Shown: piece by piece, positions 1 through 9,278 of the stretch
Position numbering within the stretch: position 1 is the first letter of the stretch
Layout of the letters: each line of letters starts with the position of its first letter
Assembly: GCA_014841595.1 (NCBI GenBank)
Contig: JACYUE010000001.1
Span: 2,530,996 to 2,594,995 of the forward strand
Length of the DNA stretch: 64,000 bases
Source: Oxalobacteraceae sp. CFBP 8761
Lineage (GTDB): Bacteria > Pseudomonadota > Gammaproteobacteria > Burkholderiales > Burkholderiaceae_D
Reading direction: 5' to 3'
Notes under the pieces: generated by a model
What the model was told of the DNA's origin: nothing
Databases searched by the model: none
What the model saw: the letters and a program-made list of their open reading frames with translations, nothing else
Translations under genes and position numbers: made by a program

Positions 1-1292
1 TGCTCGTGCACCCGAAGAGCGAAGGCAAGAACATCCTCGACAGCAAGTCGGCCAACGGTAACGAGTTCGTCAAGGAGATGCTGGAGAAGAAGGAAGGCAC
101 GGTCCGCTACGACTGGCAGAACCCCGGTGAAACCGGCGCGCGCGAGAAATTTGCGGCGTACACGCACATGAAGGACTGGAACTGGGTCATCGCCGGTGGC
201 ACGTATATCGACGAGATCACCGCCGCCGCCACCCAGCTGCGTAACCGCTTCATCCTGTTCGGCATTGCCGCGCTGGCCGTACTGGCCACGCTGCTGTACC
301 TGCTGGTGCGTGCGACGGTGACGCGCCCGCTGGCCGAAGTCGAAGAAGTGGCCCGCCGCATCGCCGGCGGCGACTTGACCGCCCGGATCGCGCCCAGCAA
401 CAATGACGAAATCGGTCGCCTGACCGTAGCGATCAACGACATCGGCGAGAGCCTGTCGGGCGTGGTCGGCAAGGTACGCGACGGTGCCGAGCACATTGCG
501 GCCGCCTCGCAGCAAATTTCAACCGGCAACCTGGACCTGTGCAGCCGTACCGAAGAACAGGCCGCCAGCCTGGCCACCACCGCGTCGTCGATGGACGAGC
601 TGACCACGACCGTGCGCCAGAACGCGGACAATGCGCGCCAGGCCAACGAATTTGCCCAGACTGCGTCGAACGTGGCCCAGAAAGGCGGCGACACGGTGTC
701 GCAAGTGGTCGCCCGCATGGATTCGATCACGGTCGCCTCGCGCAAGATTTCGGACATCACGAGCGTCATCGATGGCATCGCGTTCCAGACCAATATCCTG
801 GCACTCAATGCAGCCGTGGAAGCGGCGCGCGCCGGCGAACAGGGTCGCGGTTTCGCGGTCGTGGCGTCCGAAGTGCGCAACCTGGCGCAGCGCTCGGCCG
901 CTGCCGCCAAGGAGATCAAGGGTCTGATCGACGCATCGAACCATGAAGTCGGCGCCGGCAGCGCGCTGGTGGCGCAGGCCGGCACCACGATGCAGGAAGT
1001 GCTGACGAGCGTGCAGCGCGTTACTGCCATCATGGCCGAAATCAGCAACGCCAGCCAGGAACAGACCCAGGGCATCGAGGAAATCAACCGCGCCGTGGTC
1101 GAGATGGACACGACCACGCAGCAGAACGCGGCACTGGTCGAAGAAGCCAGCGCCGCGGCGCAGGCCATGCACGAGCAGGCCGATGCCCTCGCCCGTTCGG
1201 TGCGCAGCTTCCGCCTGGCCGAAGACGGCCCGAGCCTCGGCTACGATGCACCGGCACCAGCCCCGCGCCGCGCGGCGCTGACCCACGGCTGA
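1..1292 (+). CDS. Methyl-accepting chemotaxis protein, 5' end cut by window edge
   Basis: Inner-membrane chemoreceptor that signals to the CheA/CheW array. The reading frame is open from the first bases, so the start lies upstream and the visible 428 residues are only part of the protein. Visible parts in order: the end of a periplasmic Cache-type sensor (an HPKSEGKN segment, then [13 protein letters not shown]), one membrane helix ([19 protein letters not shown]), a HAMP domain ([19 protein letters not shown]), and a long cytoplasmic coiled coil. Its hairpin tip carries the conserved core [20 protein letters not shown] followed by [12 protein letters not shown]. The C-terminus ends in ALTHG without a CheR-binding pentapeptide. 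The ligand cannot be told. A terminator hairpin follows. Confidence 0.95.
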   Translation, partial: LVHPKSEGKNILDSKSANGNEFVKEMLEKKEGTVRYDWQNPGETGAREKFAAYTHMKDWNWVIAGGTYIDEITAAATQLRNRFILFGIAALAVLATLLYLLVRATVTRPLAEVEEVARRIAGGDLTARIAPSNNDEIGRLTVAINDIGESLSGVVGKVRDGAEHIAAASQQISTGNLDLCSRTEEQAASLATTASSMDELTTTVRQNADNARQANEFAQTASNVAQKGGDTVSQVVARMDSITVASRKISDITSVIDGIAFQTNILALNAAVEAARAGEQGRGFAVVASEVRNLAQRSAAAAKEIKGLIDASNHEVGAGSALVAQAGTTMQEVLTSVQRVTAIMAEISNASQEQTQGIEEINRAVVEMDTTTQQNAALVEEASAAAQAMHEQADALARSVRSFRLAEDGPSLGYDAPAPAPRRAALTHG

Positions 1293-1314
1293 CGTTCGGC
1301 CAATCAAGCGTCTT

Positions 1315-1340
1315 GCGCCCGGCCACCCGGCCGGGCGCTT
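1315..1340 (+). terminator. Intrinsic terminator after chemoreceptor gene
   Basis: Perfect 10-bp GC stem GCGCCCGGCC (1315-1324) and GGCCGGGCGC (1329-1338) with loop ACCC. It lies 22 bases after the chemoreceptor stop. The T-tract is short (TT then CC), so termination may be partial. Confidence 0.7.
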
Positions 1341-1394
1341 CCTGTGTCGACCTCGCGCGGTGTAGAGTAGCGTTCCTGTCTTTCGGAGTGCACC

Positions 1395-2519
1395 TTGTCA
1401 GAATCCGCCCTGCAGCGCCGCTGCCACACGATCTTCCCCGGCCATCGCCAGCGCCGTCCTGCGGAACATTTTGCAGCGATGGCCGCCTGGTGCGAGCAGC
1501 ACGACATCGATCACGACGTGTATGGCAATGGCGACCTGATTCAGTCGTTCGAAGCGAAGGTGGCGGCCACGCTCGGCTTCGAGGCCGCCGTGTTCTGCGT
1601 CAGCGGCACGATGGCGCAGGTGACGGCGCTGCGCCTGGCCTGCCTCGAGCGCGCCAGCCGCATGGTGGCGCTGCACCCGACCTCGCACATCTTCGTCCAC
1701 GAACGCGCCAACTACCAGTTGCTGGACCACTTTCAGGCACTGCCCGTGGGTGACCGGCACCGGCCATGGACGGCCAGCGATCTGCTGGACGTGCCGGACC
1801 GCCTGGGCGCCGTGGGCCTGGAGATCCCGATGCGTGAGATCGGCGGGCAGCTCTCGCCATGGGACGAACTCGAGGCGATCAAGCGCGGCTGCCGTGAGCG
1901 CGGCATCCACCTGCACATGGACGGCGCGCGCCTGTGGGAAGCGGCGGCCGGGTACGGGCGCAGCGCGGCGCAGATTGCGGCCGGCTTCGATTCGGTGTAT
2001 GTGTCGCTGTACAAGGGCCTCGGTGGCCTGGGCGGCGCGATGCTGGCCGGCAGCCGCGAGTTCGTGGCGCGCTGCGCCGAATGGTTCCGGCGCCAGGGTG
2101 GCAACGTGATCCATCGCTCGCCGTACGTGGTGGCGGCCGCGATGGACTTCGACGCGCGCCTGGCGGCGATGCCCGACTATTTCAGGCGCACCCAGTTTCT
2201 GTATGCCGCGCTGCGCGCGCACCCGGCAATCCGCGTGAATCCGGCCGCGCCCCAGGCGAATATGCTGCATCTTCACCTGCCCGTATCCCGCGACGCCGCA
2301 CTGGCGATCCGCGACGGGCTGGCGGCCGAGCATGGTATCTGGATGTACAACCGCGCCGCTCACGGCGCACTGCCCGATACCAGCGTCGTCGAAATTTACG
2401 TGGGTGACAACCTGCTGGCGATGTCCGACGACGCACTGCGCCTGGCCTTGCAGCGCTTTGCCGACCGGCTGGCAGCGCCCGTCGTGGCAGGCGCCAGCGC
2501 CCCCATCTGCACCGGATGA
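1395..2519 (+). CDS. ltaE: Low-specificity threonine aldolase (beta-eliminating lyase family)
   Basis: PLP enzyme of fold type I that cleaves L-threonine or L-allo-threonine to glycine and acetaldehyde in the cytoplasm. It has 374 residues, close to the family's usual 340-360. HMDGARL around residues 174-180 supplies the aspartate that pairs with the PLP pyridine nitrogen. SLYKGLGGLGG contains the likely Schiff-base Lys207. SGTMAQ (residues 70-75) fits the phosphate-binding region. The start is TTG at 1395, chosen because GGAG at 1385-1388 sits six bases upstream. thyA follows after about 40 bases, and both serve glycine/one-carbon metabolism. Substrate preference cannot be read from sequence. 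Confidence 0.88.
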   Translation: MSESALQRRCHTIFPGHRQRRPAEHFAAMAAWCEQHDIDHDVYGNGDLIQSFEAKVAATLGFEAAVFCVSGTMAQVTALRLACLERASRMVALHPTSHIFVHERANYQLLDHFQALPVGDRHRPWTASDLLDVPDRLGAVGLEIPMREIGGQLSPWDELEAIKRGCRERGIHLHMDGARLWEAAAGYGRSAAQIAAGFDSVYVSLYKGLGGLGGAMLAGSREFVARCAEWFRRQGGNVIHRSPYVVAAAMDFDARLAAMPDYFRRTQFLYAALRAHPAIRVNPAAPQANMLHLHLPVSRDAALAIRDGLAAEHGIWMYNRAAHGALPDTSVVEIYVGDNLLAMSDDALRLALQRFADRLAAPVVAGASAPICTG

Positions 2520-2560
2520 TAGAATGACGGGTTGTCAGTCCCTTCATTACACGATCCGCA

Positions 2561-3355
2561 ATGCGCCAATATCTCGACTTCATGCGCCATGTCCAGCAGC
2601 ATGGCGCCACCAAAACCGACCGCACCGGCACCGGCACCCGCTCCGTGTTCGGCTACCAGATGCGCTTCAATCTGCAGGAAGGCTTTCCGCTCCTGACGAC
2701 CAAGAAAGTGCACCTGAAGTCGATCATCCATGAACTGATCTGGTTCCTCCAGGGCTCGACCAACATCGCCTACCTGAAGGAAAACGGCGTATCGATCTGG
2801 GACGAATGGGCCGACGCCGACGGCAATCTGGGGCCCGTGTACGGTTACCAGTGGCGCAACTGGCCAACGCCCACGGGCGAACACATCGACCAGATCGCGC
2901 AAGTGCTCGAGCAGATCCGCACCACGCCCGATTCGCGCCGCATGATTGTCTCGGCCTGGAACGTGGCCGACGTGCCGTCGATGAAGCTGCCGCCCTGCCA
3001 TGCGCTGTTCCAGTTCTACGTGGCCGACGGAAAGCTGTCGTGCCAGTTGTACCAGCGCAGCGCCGACATCTTTTTGGGCGTGCCATTCAATATCGCCTCA
3101 TATGCGATCCTGACGCACATGATGGCGCAGCAGGCGGGCCTGGAGGTGGGCGACTTCATCTGGACCGGGGGCGATTGCCACCTGTACGCCAACCACATGG
3201 AGCAGGTCGACCTGCAACTGTCGCGCGAGACGCGCGCGTTGCCGCAACTGGTCATCAAGCGCAAGCCGGACTCGCTGTTCGACTACCGCTTCGAGGATTT
3301 CGAGATCACGGGGTATGACCCGCATCCGGGGATCAGGGCGCCGGTGGCAGTCTGA
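2561..3355 (+). CDS. thyA: Thymidylate synthase
   Basis: Methylates dUMP to dTMP with methylene-tetrahydrofolate, releasing dihydrofolate that FolA must reduce. The length of 264 residues equals that of E. coli ThyA. The catalytic cysteine is Cys146 in [10 protein letters not shown]. The phosphate-binding arginines are in [10 protein letters not shown], and [18 protein letters not shown] and the YANH motif (LYANHMEQ) are intact. The partner folA is on the same strand but 23 kb away, beyond the EPS locus (26769-27284). dCTP deaminase at 32227, which feeds dUMP synthesis, is also in the window. Confidence 0.98.
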   Translation: MRQYLDFMRHVQQHGATKTDRTGTGTRSVFGYQMRFNLQEGFPLLTTKKVHLKSIIHELIWFLQGSTNIAYLKENGVSIWDEWADADGNLGPVYGYQWRNWPTPTGEHIDQIAQVLEQIRTTPDSRRMIVSAWNVADVPSMKLPPCHALFQFYVADGKLSCQLYQRSADIFLGVPFNIASYAILTHMMAQQAGLEVGDFIWTGGDCHLYANHMEQVDLQLSRETRALPQLVIKRKPDSLFDYRFEDFEITGYDPHPGIRAPVAV

Positions 3356-3414
3356 CGGCGGCCGGCTTCGGCAAAGCGCGTGAGCCGTCCATGAAGCATC
3401 TTCGAAAGGTCGAC

Positions 3415-4899
3415 ATGACATTTTTATCAAGCACGATGATCCGGCGCATCATCCCGCCCATGATCTGTGCATCGATCGCAGCTTGCGACGGTCACGCTGC
3501 CGTGGATGCGCAAACCGCAACGGTAGCAGTACAGCCTGGCGCAGCAGATACCAATGCATCCGCGCATGGCACCTATTTGCGTCCTTACTCCGCCACTTCG
3601 TTGTGGAATGTACGGCCCGTTAAACCCGTGTTTGGAACATTTGTCATACCCAGGTCCAGGTATTTTCCCACCGTTACGTCGGGCGCTTATTCCACTGGCG
3701 TCTTCCTTGCGTCATCGTCTGACAAGCCAATGACGGTTGTCGGTCGCGGCTCCAGCGATACCGCCACGAACACCGTTTCCGATCCTGACAATGGCGCCGC
3801 GCGGGTGATCACGCTACCCCGCTGGCCTGCCGGCGTGTTGCCGGCTACAGGCACGGATGGTCATGCGGATATTGTCGATCCGGTCACGAATACGATCCAC
3901 TCCTTCTGGCAACTCAAGCAGAATGATGGACGCTGGACCGCTGCGCTCTATTCATGGAGCAATCTCGCGGGCACGGGCTGGGGTGATCCTGCTCATTATT
4001 ACCAGGGTGCCCGCGCCGTGGGCGTCCCGGCGTCGGCTGGTCTGATACGCAAGCATGAAATCAAGGATGGCTTGCCTGTCTACCACCATGCCCTGGCACT
4101 ATCGCTGGCCCATAACGCGTTGTCGAATGGCGTGAATGGCCCGGCGTATATCTTTCCGGCTACATCGGCCGACAACACGCTGACAACCAATACCGGCGCC
4201 ATTCCAGAGGGCGCACTGCTGATGCTGCCACCCGGCTTTGACACCGGCGCAATCGACGACCCAAAACTGAGGAAGATCGCCGAAACGCTCAAGGTGTACG
4301 GCGCCTACGTGGTTGACCGAAATGACGGTACACCATTTGTCATATACGTCGAAAACGATGCAGGCTTTCACCTGATGCGCACTGGCTGGGACAACAAGAT
4401 CGCCAGCCAGCTCGACACAATACGTGCCGGCCTTCGGCAAGTGACGAGCGCGCAAGCCTGGATCGACGCCAAAGGCAATGATGCGTCCGCTGCGATCAAG
4501 GCGCAACGAAACATGAATATTCTGTCGATGCGCGGCCCCTGGCAACAACAAGCCGGCACCGCTGCAGCAAGCTACGACACCGCCACGCAGCGCTTGGTGT
4601 TCGATGCAACGATAACGAAAACCGTGTATGTCAATTCCAACAATACCGGCATGACGCGCGTTTCATGGGCCGTGCCAAAGGCGGGAGCTAAGCTCACGTT
4701 TTCGGTCAGCGCAACTGGGGGCGCTGCGCTGCGCATGCAACTTAACACCAACGGACAGATTACCTTCGACAGCAAAGATCTGAAAGATGGACAATCGGTG
4801 AATCTCACGTGGCCAGCCAGCGCCAAGGTGACCTTGATCGCGACGAGCGGAACAAAGGGCGCCTCGTCGGTTCGCGCCAATCTGGTGCTGGCACCCTGA
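3415..4899 (+). CDS. Putative lipoprotein of the EPS locus with an unrecognised domain shared with 13273-14715
   Basis: Secreted protein of about 494 residues; function unknown. The start at 3415 is preferred over an in-frame ATG at 3391 because GAAAGG (3404-3409) precedes it. A short basic and hydrophobic signal ends in lipobox IAAC with Asp after the cysteine, which in E. coli favours retention in the inner membrane. The central region aligns by eye with the C-terminal region of the protein at 13273: GTD..., P.TNTI.SFW, a glycine-Trp stretch, E(I/L)..G...HA(L/I)..SL, (I)(P/A)EG....L.P, and a kYG.(Y/V)V.D segment. The last ~110 residues look like a beta-sandwich, possibly carbohydrate-binding. 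Its place in an EPS locus suggests a role in polysaccharide processing, surface attachment or assembly, but no catalytic motif is identifiable. Confidence 0.75.
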   Translation: MTFLSSTMIRRIIPPMICASIAACDGHAAVDAQTATVAVQPGAADTNASAHGTYLRPYSATSLWNVRPVKPVFGTFVIPRSRYFPTVTSGAYSTGVFLASSSDKPMTVVGRGSSDTATNTVSDPDNGAARVITLPRWPAGVLPATGTDGHADIVDPVTNTIHSFWQLKQNDGRWTAALYSWSNLAGTGWGDPAHYYQGARAVGVPASAGLIRKHEIKDGLPVYHHALALSLAHNALSNGVNGPAYIFPATSADNTLTTNTGAIPEGALLMLPPGFDTGAIDDPKLRKIAETLKVYGAYVVDRNDGTPFVIYVENDAGFHLMRTGWDNKIASQLDTIRAGLRQVTSAQAWIDAKGNDASAAIKAQRNMNILSMRGPWQQQAGTAAASYDTATQRLVFDATITKTVYVNSNNTGMTRVSWAVPKAGAKLTFSVSATGGAALRMQLNTNGQITFDSKDLKDGQSVNLTWPASAKVTLIATSGTKGASSVRANLVLAP

Positions 4900-5028
4900 C
4901 GCTTCCTCTACACAAAACGGGTAGTTGTAGCACGCGCGCGATCAAGCGCACACAGTTGCCAAAAGTGCAAATAGTCGAAAGTTCGCTACAATACTGCCAC
5001 GTAGAAAATTTTGTTTACTGGGGATCTG

Positions 5029-5556
5029 ATGCAGGATAGGCATGACTGGGATTGCGATCTGCTGCGATATAACATGCGGCGACCGTTCTTGCGTGAGCAA
5101 TCGATTTGGGCCATCTGGCTATATCGACGAGGACGTAGCCTCGATGGACGTCCGGCCGGGTTTGGCAAGAAATGGCGCATGCCCCTGTACTGGTTGATGT
5201 TTCGCCTGATCGAGACTGTGACTGGTGTTAGCCTTCCCAAATCTGCCTCGATCGGTCCCGGATTACGCATCTGGCATTTTGGCGGTATTTTCGTTCATCC
5301 CGATGCGAAGATTGGCGCCAATTGCACCTTGCGGCAAGGCAATACGATCGGCAATCGCCATGTCGACGGTCCAGTCCCGGTCTTGGGTGATAACGTTGAG
5401 CTCGGTGCTTACGCGCAGATACTTGGTGGAATAACAATCGGCAATAATTGCCGCATCGGCGCAATGTCCGTCGTACTGCACGATATGCCAGACGGCAGTA
5501 CTGCAGTGGGCGCTCCAGCCCGCATCATCATGGCACCCGTGACAAACGAACACTGA
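5029..5556 (+). CDS. Serine acetyltransferase-like hexapeptide acyltransferase
   Basis: Left-handed beta-helix acyltransferase of 175 residues, CysE/LbH_SAT type. Hexapeptide turns run from about residue 75 to 165: ASIGPGLRIWHFGGIFVH, GANCTLRQGNTIGN, LGDNVELGAYAQILGG, ITIGNNCRIGAMSVV. The tail DMPDGSTAVGAPARII is typical of the family. A start at ATG 5029 is chosen because GGGGA (5020-5024) lies just upstream; a TTG at 5011 is the alternative. True CysE proteins have a longer N-terminal helical domain, so within an EPS locus this more likely O-acetylates a sugar or lipid-linked intermediate than makes O-acetylserine. That is inference from context. Confidence 0.82.
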   Translation: MQDRHDWDCDLLRYNMRRPFLREQSIWAIWLYRRGRSLDGRPAGFGKKWRMPLYWLMFRLIETVTGVSLPKSASIGPGLRIWHFGGIFVHPDAKIGANCTLRQGNTIGNRHVDGPVPVLGDNVELGAYAQILGGITIGNNCRIGAMSVVLHDMPDGSTAVGAPARIIMAPVTNEH

Positions 5557-5891
5557 TGAAATAGTGCCGCGTTGGCGCGGTCACGGTCGACGCCTCGTTA
5601 GAGCCATGCGAGATCTGGATAGCGAAACCGAAGCACCTCGCAACCGGTGCTGGCGACCTGATCACGCGTTGACTAACGCATCGCAGGCGCAACCACAACA
5701 CGCTTCAGCAGAAAAGTTTGCAAAAAAACATTGTCGCCACAAAAATTGCGCTTACCATATTGCTTAAAATCAGAATCATACCGAACGGCGCACTGCGGGT
5801 GGCCGTTGGCCAGGCTATTTGAGGTGCCGAGTGAGCACCCTGCGCTTGTCGCTATGTACATTCCCGTTCGTAACCCCCAGGAAGGATCGTT
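5557..5891. other. Gene-free gap upstream of GT2 gene, with small hairpins
   Basis: No convincing coding sequence in 335 bases. An AT-rich stretch around 5700-5775 could hold a promoter for the rightward GT2/GT26 pair (for example TTGTCG, 16 bases, TACCAT), but this is weak. Two short hairpins are visible: AGCACC/GGTGCT at 5632-5651 and GGTGC/GCACC at 5823-5839. AGGAAGGA just before 5892 is the ribosome-binding site of the next gene. Confidence 0.45.
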
Positions 5892-7079
5892 TTGATATCT
5901 GCGTTTTCGCTCGCTCTGCTCGTGCTGCTATGTGTCGTTCTGATACCGATACTGGTGCTGCTTGCACAAGTACTCCTGGCAATGTTTCCAGTGCGCCCCG
6001 CGTCTGCACTGCCCGGCCCGCGTCCACGCGTCGCGGTATTGATACCTGCCCACAATGAAGAGGCGGGCTTGCTCGCGACCCTCGCCAGCGTGCAGCCACA
6101 GCTGACGCCTGGCGATCGTATTCTGGTGGTTGCCGACAACTGCAGCGACCGTACTGCAGATGTCGCACGACTGGCCGGTGCCGACGTGGTCGAACGCAGC
6201 CATGCGCAATTGCGCGGCAAAGGCTACGCGCTGGACTTCGGCGTGCAGGCGCTGTCGGCTTCACCACCCGACGTGGTAGTGATCATTGATGCTGACTGCA
6301 TCGTTGGCGAGGGCACGATCGAGCGCGTGGCAGGCCTGGCAGCGCAGCATGGACGGCCGGTCCAGGCGCTCTACCTGATGTACCTTCCTACCGGCAGCAG
6401 CGCGCTGAAAAAGATCGCCGAATTTGCCTGGCTCGTCAAAAACAAGGTCCGCCCGCTCGGTTGGTTCCGCCGGGGCTGGCCTTGTCAGCTGATGGGTACC
6501 GGGATGGCCTTTCCCTGGCAGACGATTGCCAAGGCCAGCTTGGCCACCGGCCATATCGTTGAAGACATGAAACTGGGAATGGACCTGGCGCTTGCTGGCA
6601 GTGCGCCGATGTTCTGCCCCCATGCCCTGGTATACAGTTACTTCCCGACGAGTACCGAAGGTGTGCAAAGCCAGCGTACACGCTGGGAGCACGGGCATCT
6701 GAGCATGATTGCCAGCACGGCTCCTGCTACGCTGCTTGCCGGGTTGCGCCGTGCCAGCCTCAGTCTGTTTGCCTTTGGACTAGATCTGTGCGTGCCGCCA
6801 CTGGCATTGCTGGTACTGCTGGTGTGCGGGCTGGGAGTGCTGAGTTTGTTGCTGGCATTGTTTGGCGGCCCGGCTGGGCCGCTGGTGTTGGCCGTACTAG
6901 CCGGCGCAGCGCTGGGTGCGGCAATTTTGATGGCCTGGTGGCACCACGGGCGTGCCGTACTCAGTGGTAAAGAACTCGGCCTTGCCGTCGTCTATGTCTT
7001 GGCGAAAATACCACTGTATTTTCGCTTTCTGTTCCGGCGCCAGGTCGCCTGGGTGAGGTCCAAACGTGATAGCGAATAA
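5892..7079 (+). CDS. Membrane glycosyltransferase family 2 (processive type)
   Basis: Transfers a sugar from a nucleotide-sugar to a lipid-linked EPS intermediate on the cytoplasmic face of the inner membrane. Of 395 residues, the first ~33 form a membrane helix. The GT-A domain follows, with VAVLIPAHNEE (donor site), the metal-binding IIDADC, ED in HIVEDMKLG, and a QRTRW signature (QxxRW) typical of cellulose/hyaluronan-synthase-like GT2 enzymes. Two or three helices close the protein. The start is TTG at 5892, fixed by AGGAAGGA six bases upstream. The end overlaps the next gene by 14 bases, so the two are probably co-translated. The sugar specificity is not readable. Confidence 0.9.
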   Translation: MISAFSLALLVLLCVVLIPILVLLAQVLLAMFPVRPASALPGPRPRVAVLIPAHNEEAGLLATLASVQPQLTPGDRILVVADNCSDRTADVARLAGADVVERSHAQLRGKGYALDFGVQALSASPPDVVVIIDADCIVGEGTIERVAGLAAQHGRPVQALYLMYLPTGSSALKKIAEFAWLVKNKVRPLGWFRRGWPCQLMGTGMAFPWQTIAKASLATGHIVEDMKLGMDLALAGSAPMFCPHALVYSYFPTSTEGVQSQRTRWEHGHLSMIASTAPATLLAGLRRASLSLFAFGLDLCVPPLALLVLLVCGLGVLSLLLALFGGPAGPLVLAVLAGAALGAAILMAWWHHGRAVLSGKELGLAVVYVLAKIPLYFRFLFRRQVAWVRSKRDSE

Positions 7080-8250
7080 TATTCTGACAGCACCTCATGA
7101 CGGTGCGCCCGTTGAAACCGACTTTGCGCGCCGGGTTTATTGTGTGCTAGGACTTCCGTTCGATGCAATCGATACCGAACAAACCGTGCAGTTGCTGCTC
7201 AAGCGTGCCCGTCATGGCGAGCGCTGCTTTTTCTCGACGCCTAATTTGAATTTCCTGATCACAAGCGGGCAGGACCCGGAATTCCGGGACTCGGTACTGC
7301 GCTCTTCCCTGTCGCTGGCCGACGGCATGCCAGTCGTCTGGCTGGCGCGCCTGTTGGGCCTACCGTTTACCAGCCGCGTTGCCGGCGCAACGGTCTTTGA
7401 GCAATTGCGCGCGCAACACACCATGCCACTCAAGGTTTATTTCTTTGGTGGTCCCGACGGCGTGGCGCAACAGGCGGCCGACGTTCTGAACGCCGAGCAG
7501 GGCAGCATGCGCTGCGTGGGCGCGTACTCACCTGGCTTTGGCACACTGGCAGACATGAGCACACCGGCCGTCATCGAGCAAATTAATGCTAGCAACGCTG
7601 ACCTGCTGGTAGTTGCCTTGGGTGCCAAGCGCGGCCAGGCGTGGATAGAACACAATCTCGCGGCCCTGCATACACCACTGATCAGCCATCTTGGCGCAGT
7701 GGTCAATTTCGTTGCGGGCACCATCAGCCGCGCGCCGGTTGGCGTTGGCCGGTTCGGCCTGGAATGGTTATGGCGCATCAAGGAAGAACCGGCGCTATGG
7801 CGTCGCTACTGGAATGACGGTACAGCGCTGGTGCGCCTCCTGATCACTCGCGCCCTGCCCGGCGCCATTGCTTTGCGCAATGCCCGTGCCGCTACAACGG
7901 CGCAGGTGCTGTCGGAGCGGGATGATGGGCATCACTACACGCTGACTCTGGACGGAGCGTGGCACGATGCTGCACTGGCCGATTTACGAGCCGCGCTCGC
8001 GCGCATGACTTTGCAGCGGCGTCACATTCACGTCGAACTGATGGCCGATTGCCGTCTCGACAGCGCAGCGCTAGGCTTGTTGCTTCTTTTATATGGCCAC
8101 CAGAGCAGGATTGGCGCTCCCCTGAGTGTGGATGCCCAAAATCCAACGGTACGGCGCACCATGCGCCTGCAGAATGTCGCGTTCTTGCTGGAGGGTTTGA
8201 ACGAAGCAGTACCGCTTGGGCCCGCGACGATACCTGCGGGTCCGCGATAG
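7066..8250 (+). CDS. WecB/TagA/CpsF glycosyltransferase (GT26) fused to a STAS-like domain
   Basis: A GT26 enzyme, the family that adds N-acetylmannosamine(uronate) or related sugars to lipid-linked intermediates. Residues ~25-250 carry the family motifs: STPNLNFL, SLADGMPVVWLARLLG, FFGGPDGVA, YSPGFG, LVVALGAKRGQAWIE and SHLGAVVNFVAGTI. After a short linker, residues ~288-375 read as a STAS domain. This part has a beta-strand start (YTLTLDGAW), then HIHVELMADCRLDSAALGLLLLL, where Asp332-Ser333 match the phosphorylatable DS of anti-sigma-factor antagonists. The usual GT26 length is about 240-260 residues, so the extra ~130 are an added domain. The start is GTG 7066, supported by GAGG at 7055-7058. 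Confidence 0.88.
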   Translation: MIANNILTAPHDGAPVETDFARRVYCVLGLPFDAIDTEQTVQLLLKRARHGERCFFSTPNLNFLITSGQDPEFRDSVLRSSLSLADGMPVVWLARLLGLPFTSRVAGATVFEQLRAQHTMPLKVYFFGGPDGVAQQAADVLNAEQGSMRCVGAYSPGFGTLADMSTPAVIEQINASNADLLVVALGAKRGQAWIEHNLAALHTPLISHLGAVVNFVAGTISRAPVGVGRFGLEWLWRIKEEPALWRRYWNDGTALVRLLITRALPGAIALRNARAATTAQVLSERDDGHHYTLTLDGAWHDAALADLRAALARMTLQRRHIHVELMADCRLDSAALGLLLLLYGHQSRIGAPLSVDAQNPTVRRTMRLQNVAFLLEGLNEAVPLGPATIPAGPR

Positions 8251-8362
8251 CTCGCTACCGGCCACCGAGAGGACAGACGGGGGACGTGAGCAACGTCTCG
8301 CCGTGATTGGCGGTATTTCGCGAGAATCGGTTGCCTGGTGCGGCTGAGACTGCCGCCCGACT

Positions 8363-9223
8363 TCAAAGAATAGAGCTGCCTAATGACATCGTAAACTCGC
8401 CTTTACGCATCTTTTGCAATGCAAACTTCGAGTACCTGCTACGCAACATGACACCGATGTCGCCCAGAGTCAGCCGCACCTGCTGGTAGCCGACCAACGA
8501 ATAGAGTATTCCCGCCAGGTCGTCGTGACTGCAATGTTTCTGATAAAACATACGAGCAGCTCGCAGGATCTTTTCCGACGACCTCTGCGTGATACGCTCG
8601 AACTCGTGTGAAATATCCATGACGTAGGTATTGGCCTGGATGCTGCGCGCCGGGCCGGCAGTCTTGATGAGTCGGACCCACATATCCCAATCCTGCCACG
8701 CTGGCAAATCCGCGTCAAAGGAGCCGGCATCTTTCATCCGTTGAGGCGTAGTAAACACCTGGTTGCCAACGGCATTCGTTTTCACGATCTGCTCCGGTGT
8801 TACCAGTGCTTCCTTATCCCATAACCAGACTTGTTCGCCGACATTGACAATGCGGCGGTCGAACAGGCACGAGAAATGCTCCCCTTTCTGCTCGAGACGC
8901 AGCCATTCGGACAAAAACGTTTCCAGCCGATGCGGCAGAAAAATATCATCGTCATCGAGGCCAGTAATAAAATTGCCAGTTGCAATTTCGATCGCCTGAT
9001 TGCGGGCAGCACATGCACCGATCGATGTGTCATTGTGGATCAGCTTGACTAATTGTGGCCCCTCCAGCCCATTCACATAATCGCACGTACCATCCGTTGA
9101 GCCATCAGACACGATAATCAACTCAATATTCCGGTGCGTTTGCGACAGCACCGAATTGACGGCACGCTGCAGCAATTGCAAACGATTTTTCGTGGGTATA
9201 TAGACTGTTACCAGATTTTCCAT
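8363..9223 (-). CDS. Glycosyltransferase family 2
   Basis: Cytoplasmic GT-A glycosyltransferase of 286 residues, probably adding one sugar to the EPS repeat unit. Motifs: VTVYIPTKNRLQLLQRAVNS at the N-terminus, ELIIVSDGSTDGT for donor binding, GLDDDDIFLP as the DXD metal site, and PAWQDWDMWVRL in the acceptor region. No membrane segment is seen. A GTG at 9250 would add nine residues, but ATG 9223 starts exactly at the conserved family N-terminus (MENLVTVYIPTKN). It converges with the GT26-STAS gene and lies 55 bases downstream of the flippase gene on the same strand. Confidence 0.88.
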   Translation of the reverse strand: MENLVTVYIPTKNRLQLLQRAVNSVLSQTHRNIELIIVSDGSTDGTCDYVNGLEGPQLVKLIHNDTSIGACAARNQAIEIATGNFITGLDDDDIFLPHRLETFLSEWLRLEQKGEHFSCLFDRRIVNVGEQVWLWDKEALVTPEQIVKTNAVGNQVFTTPQRMKDAGSFDADLPAWQDWDMWVRLIKTAGPARSIQANTYVMDISHEFERITQRSSEKILRAARMFYQKHCSHDDLAGILYSLVGYQQVRLTLGDIGVMLRSRYSKFALQKMRKGEFTMSLGSSIL

Positions 9224-9278
9224 AGATGTCGTTTCTCGATAAATTTGCACATGATTAGGTACGTCTTGAATTCAAGGT

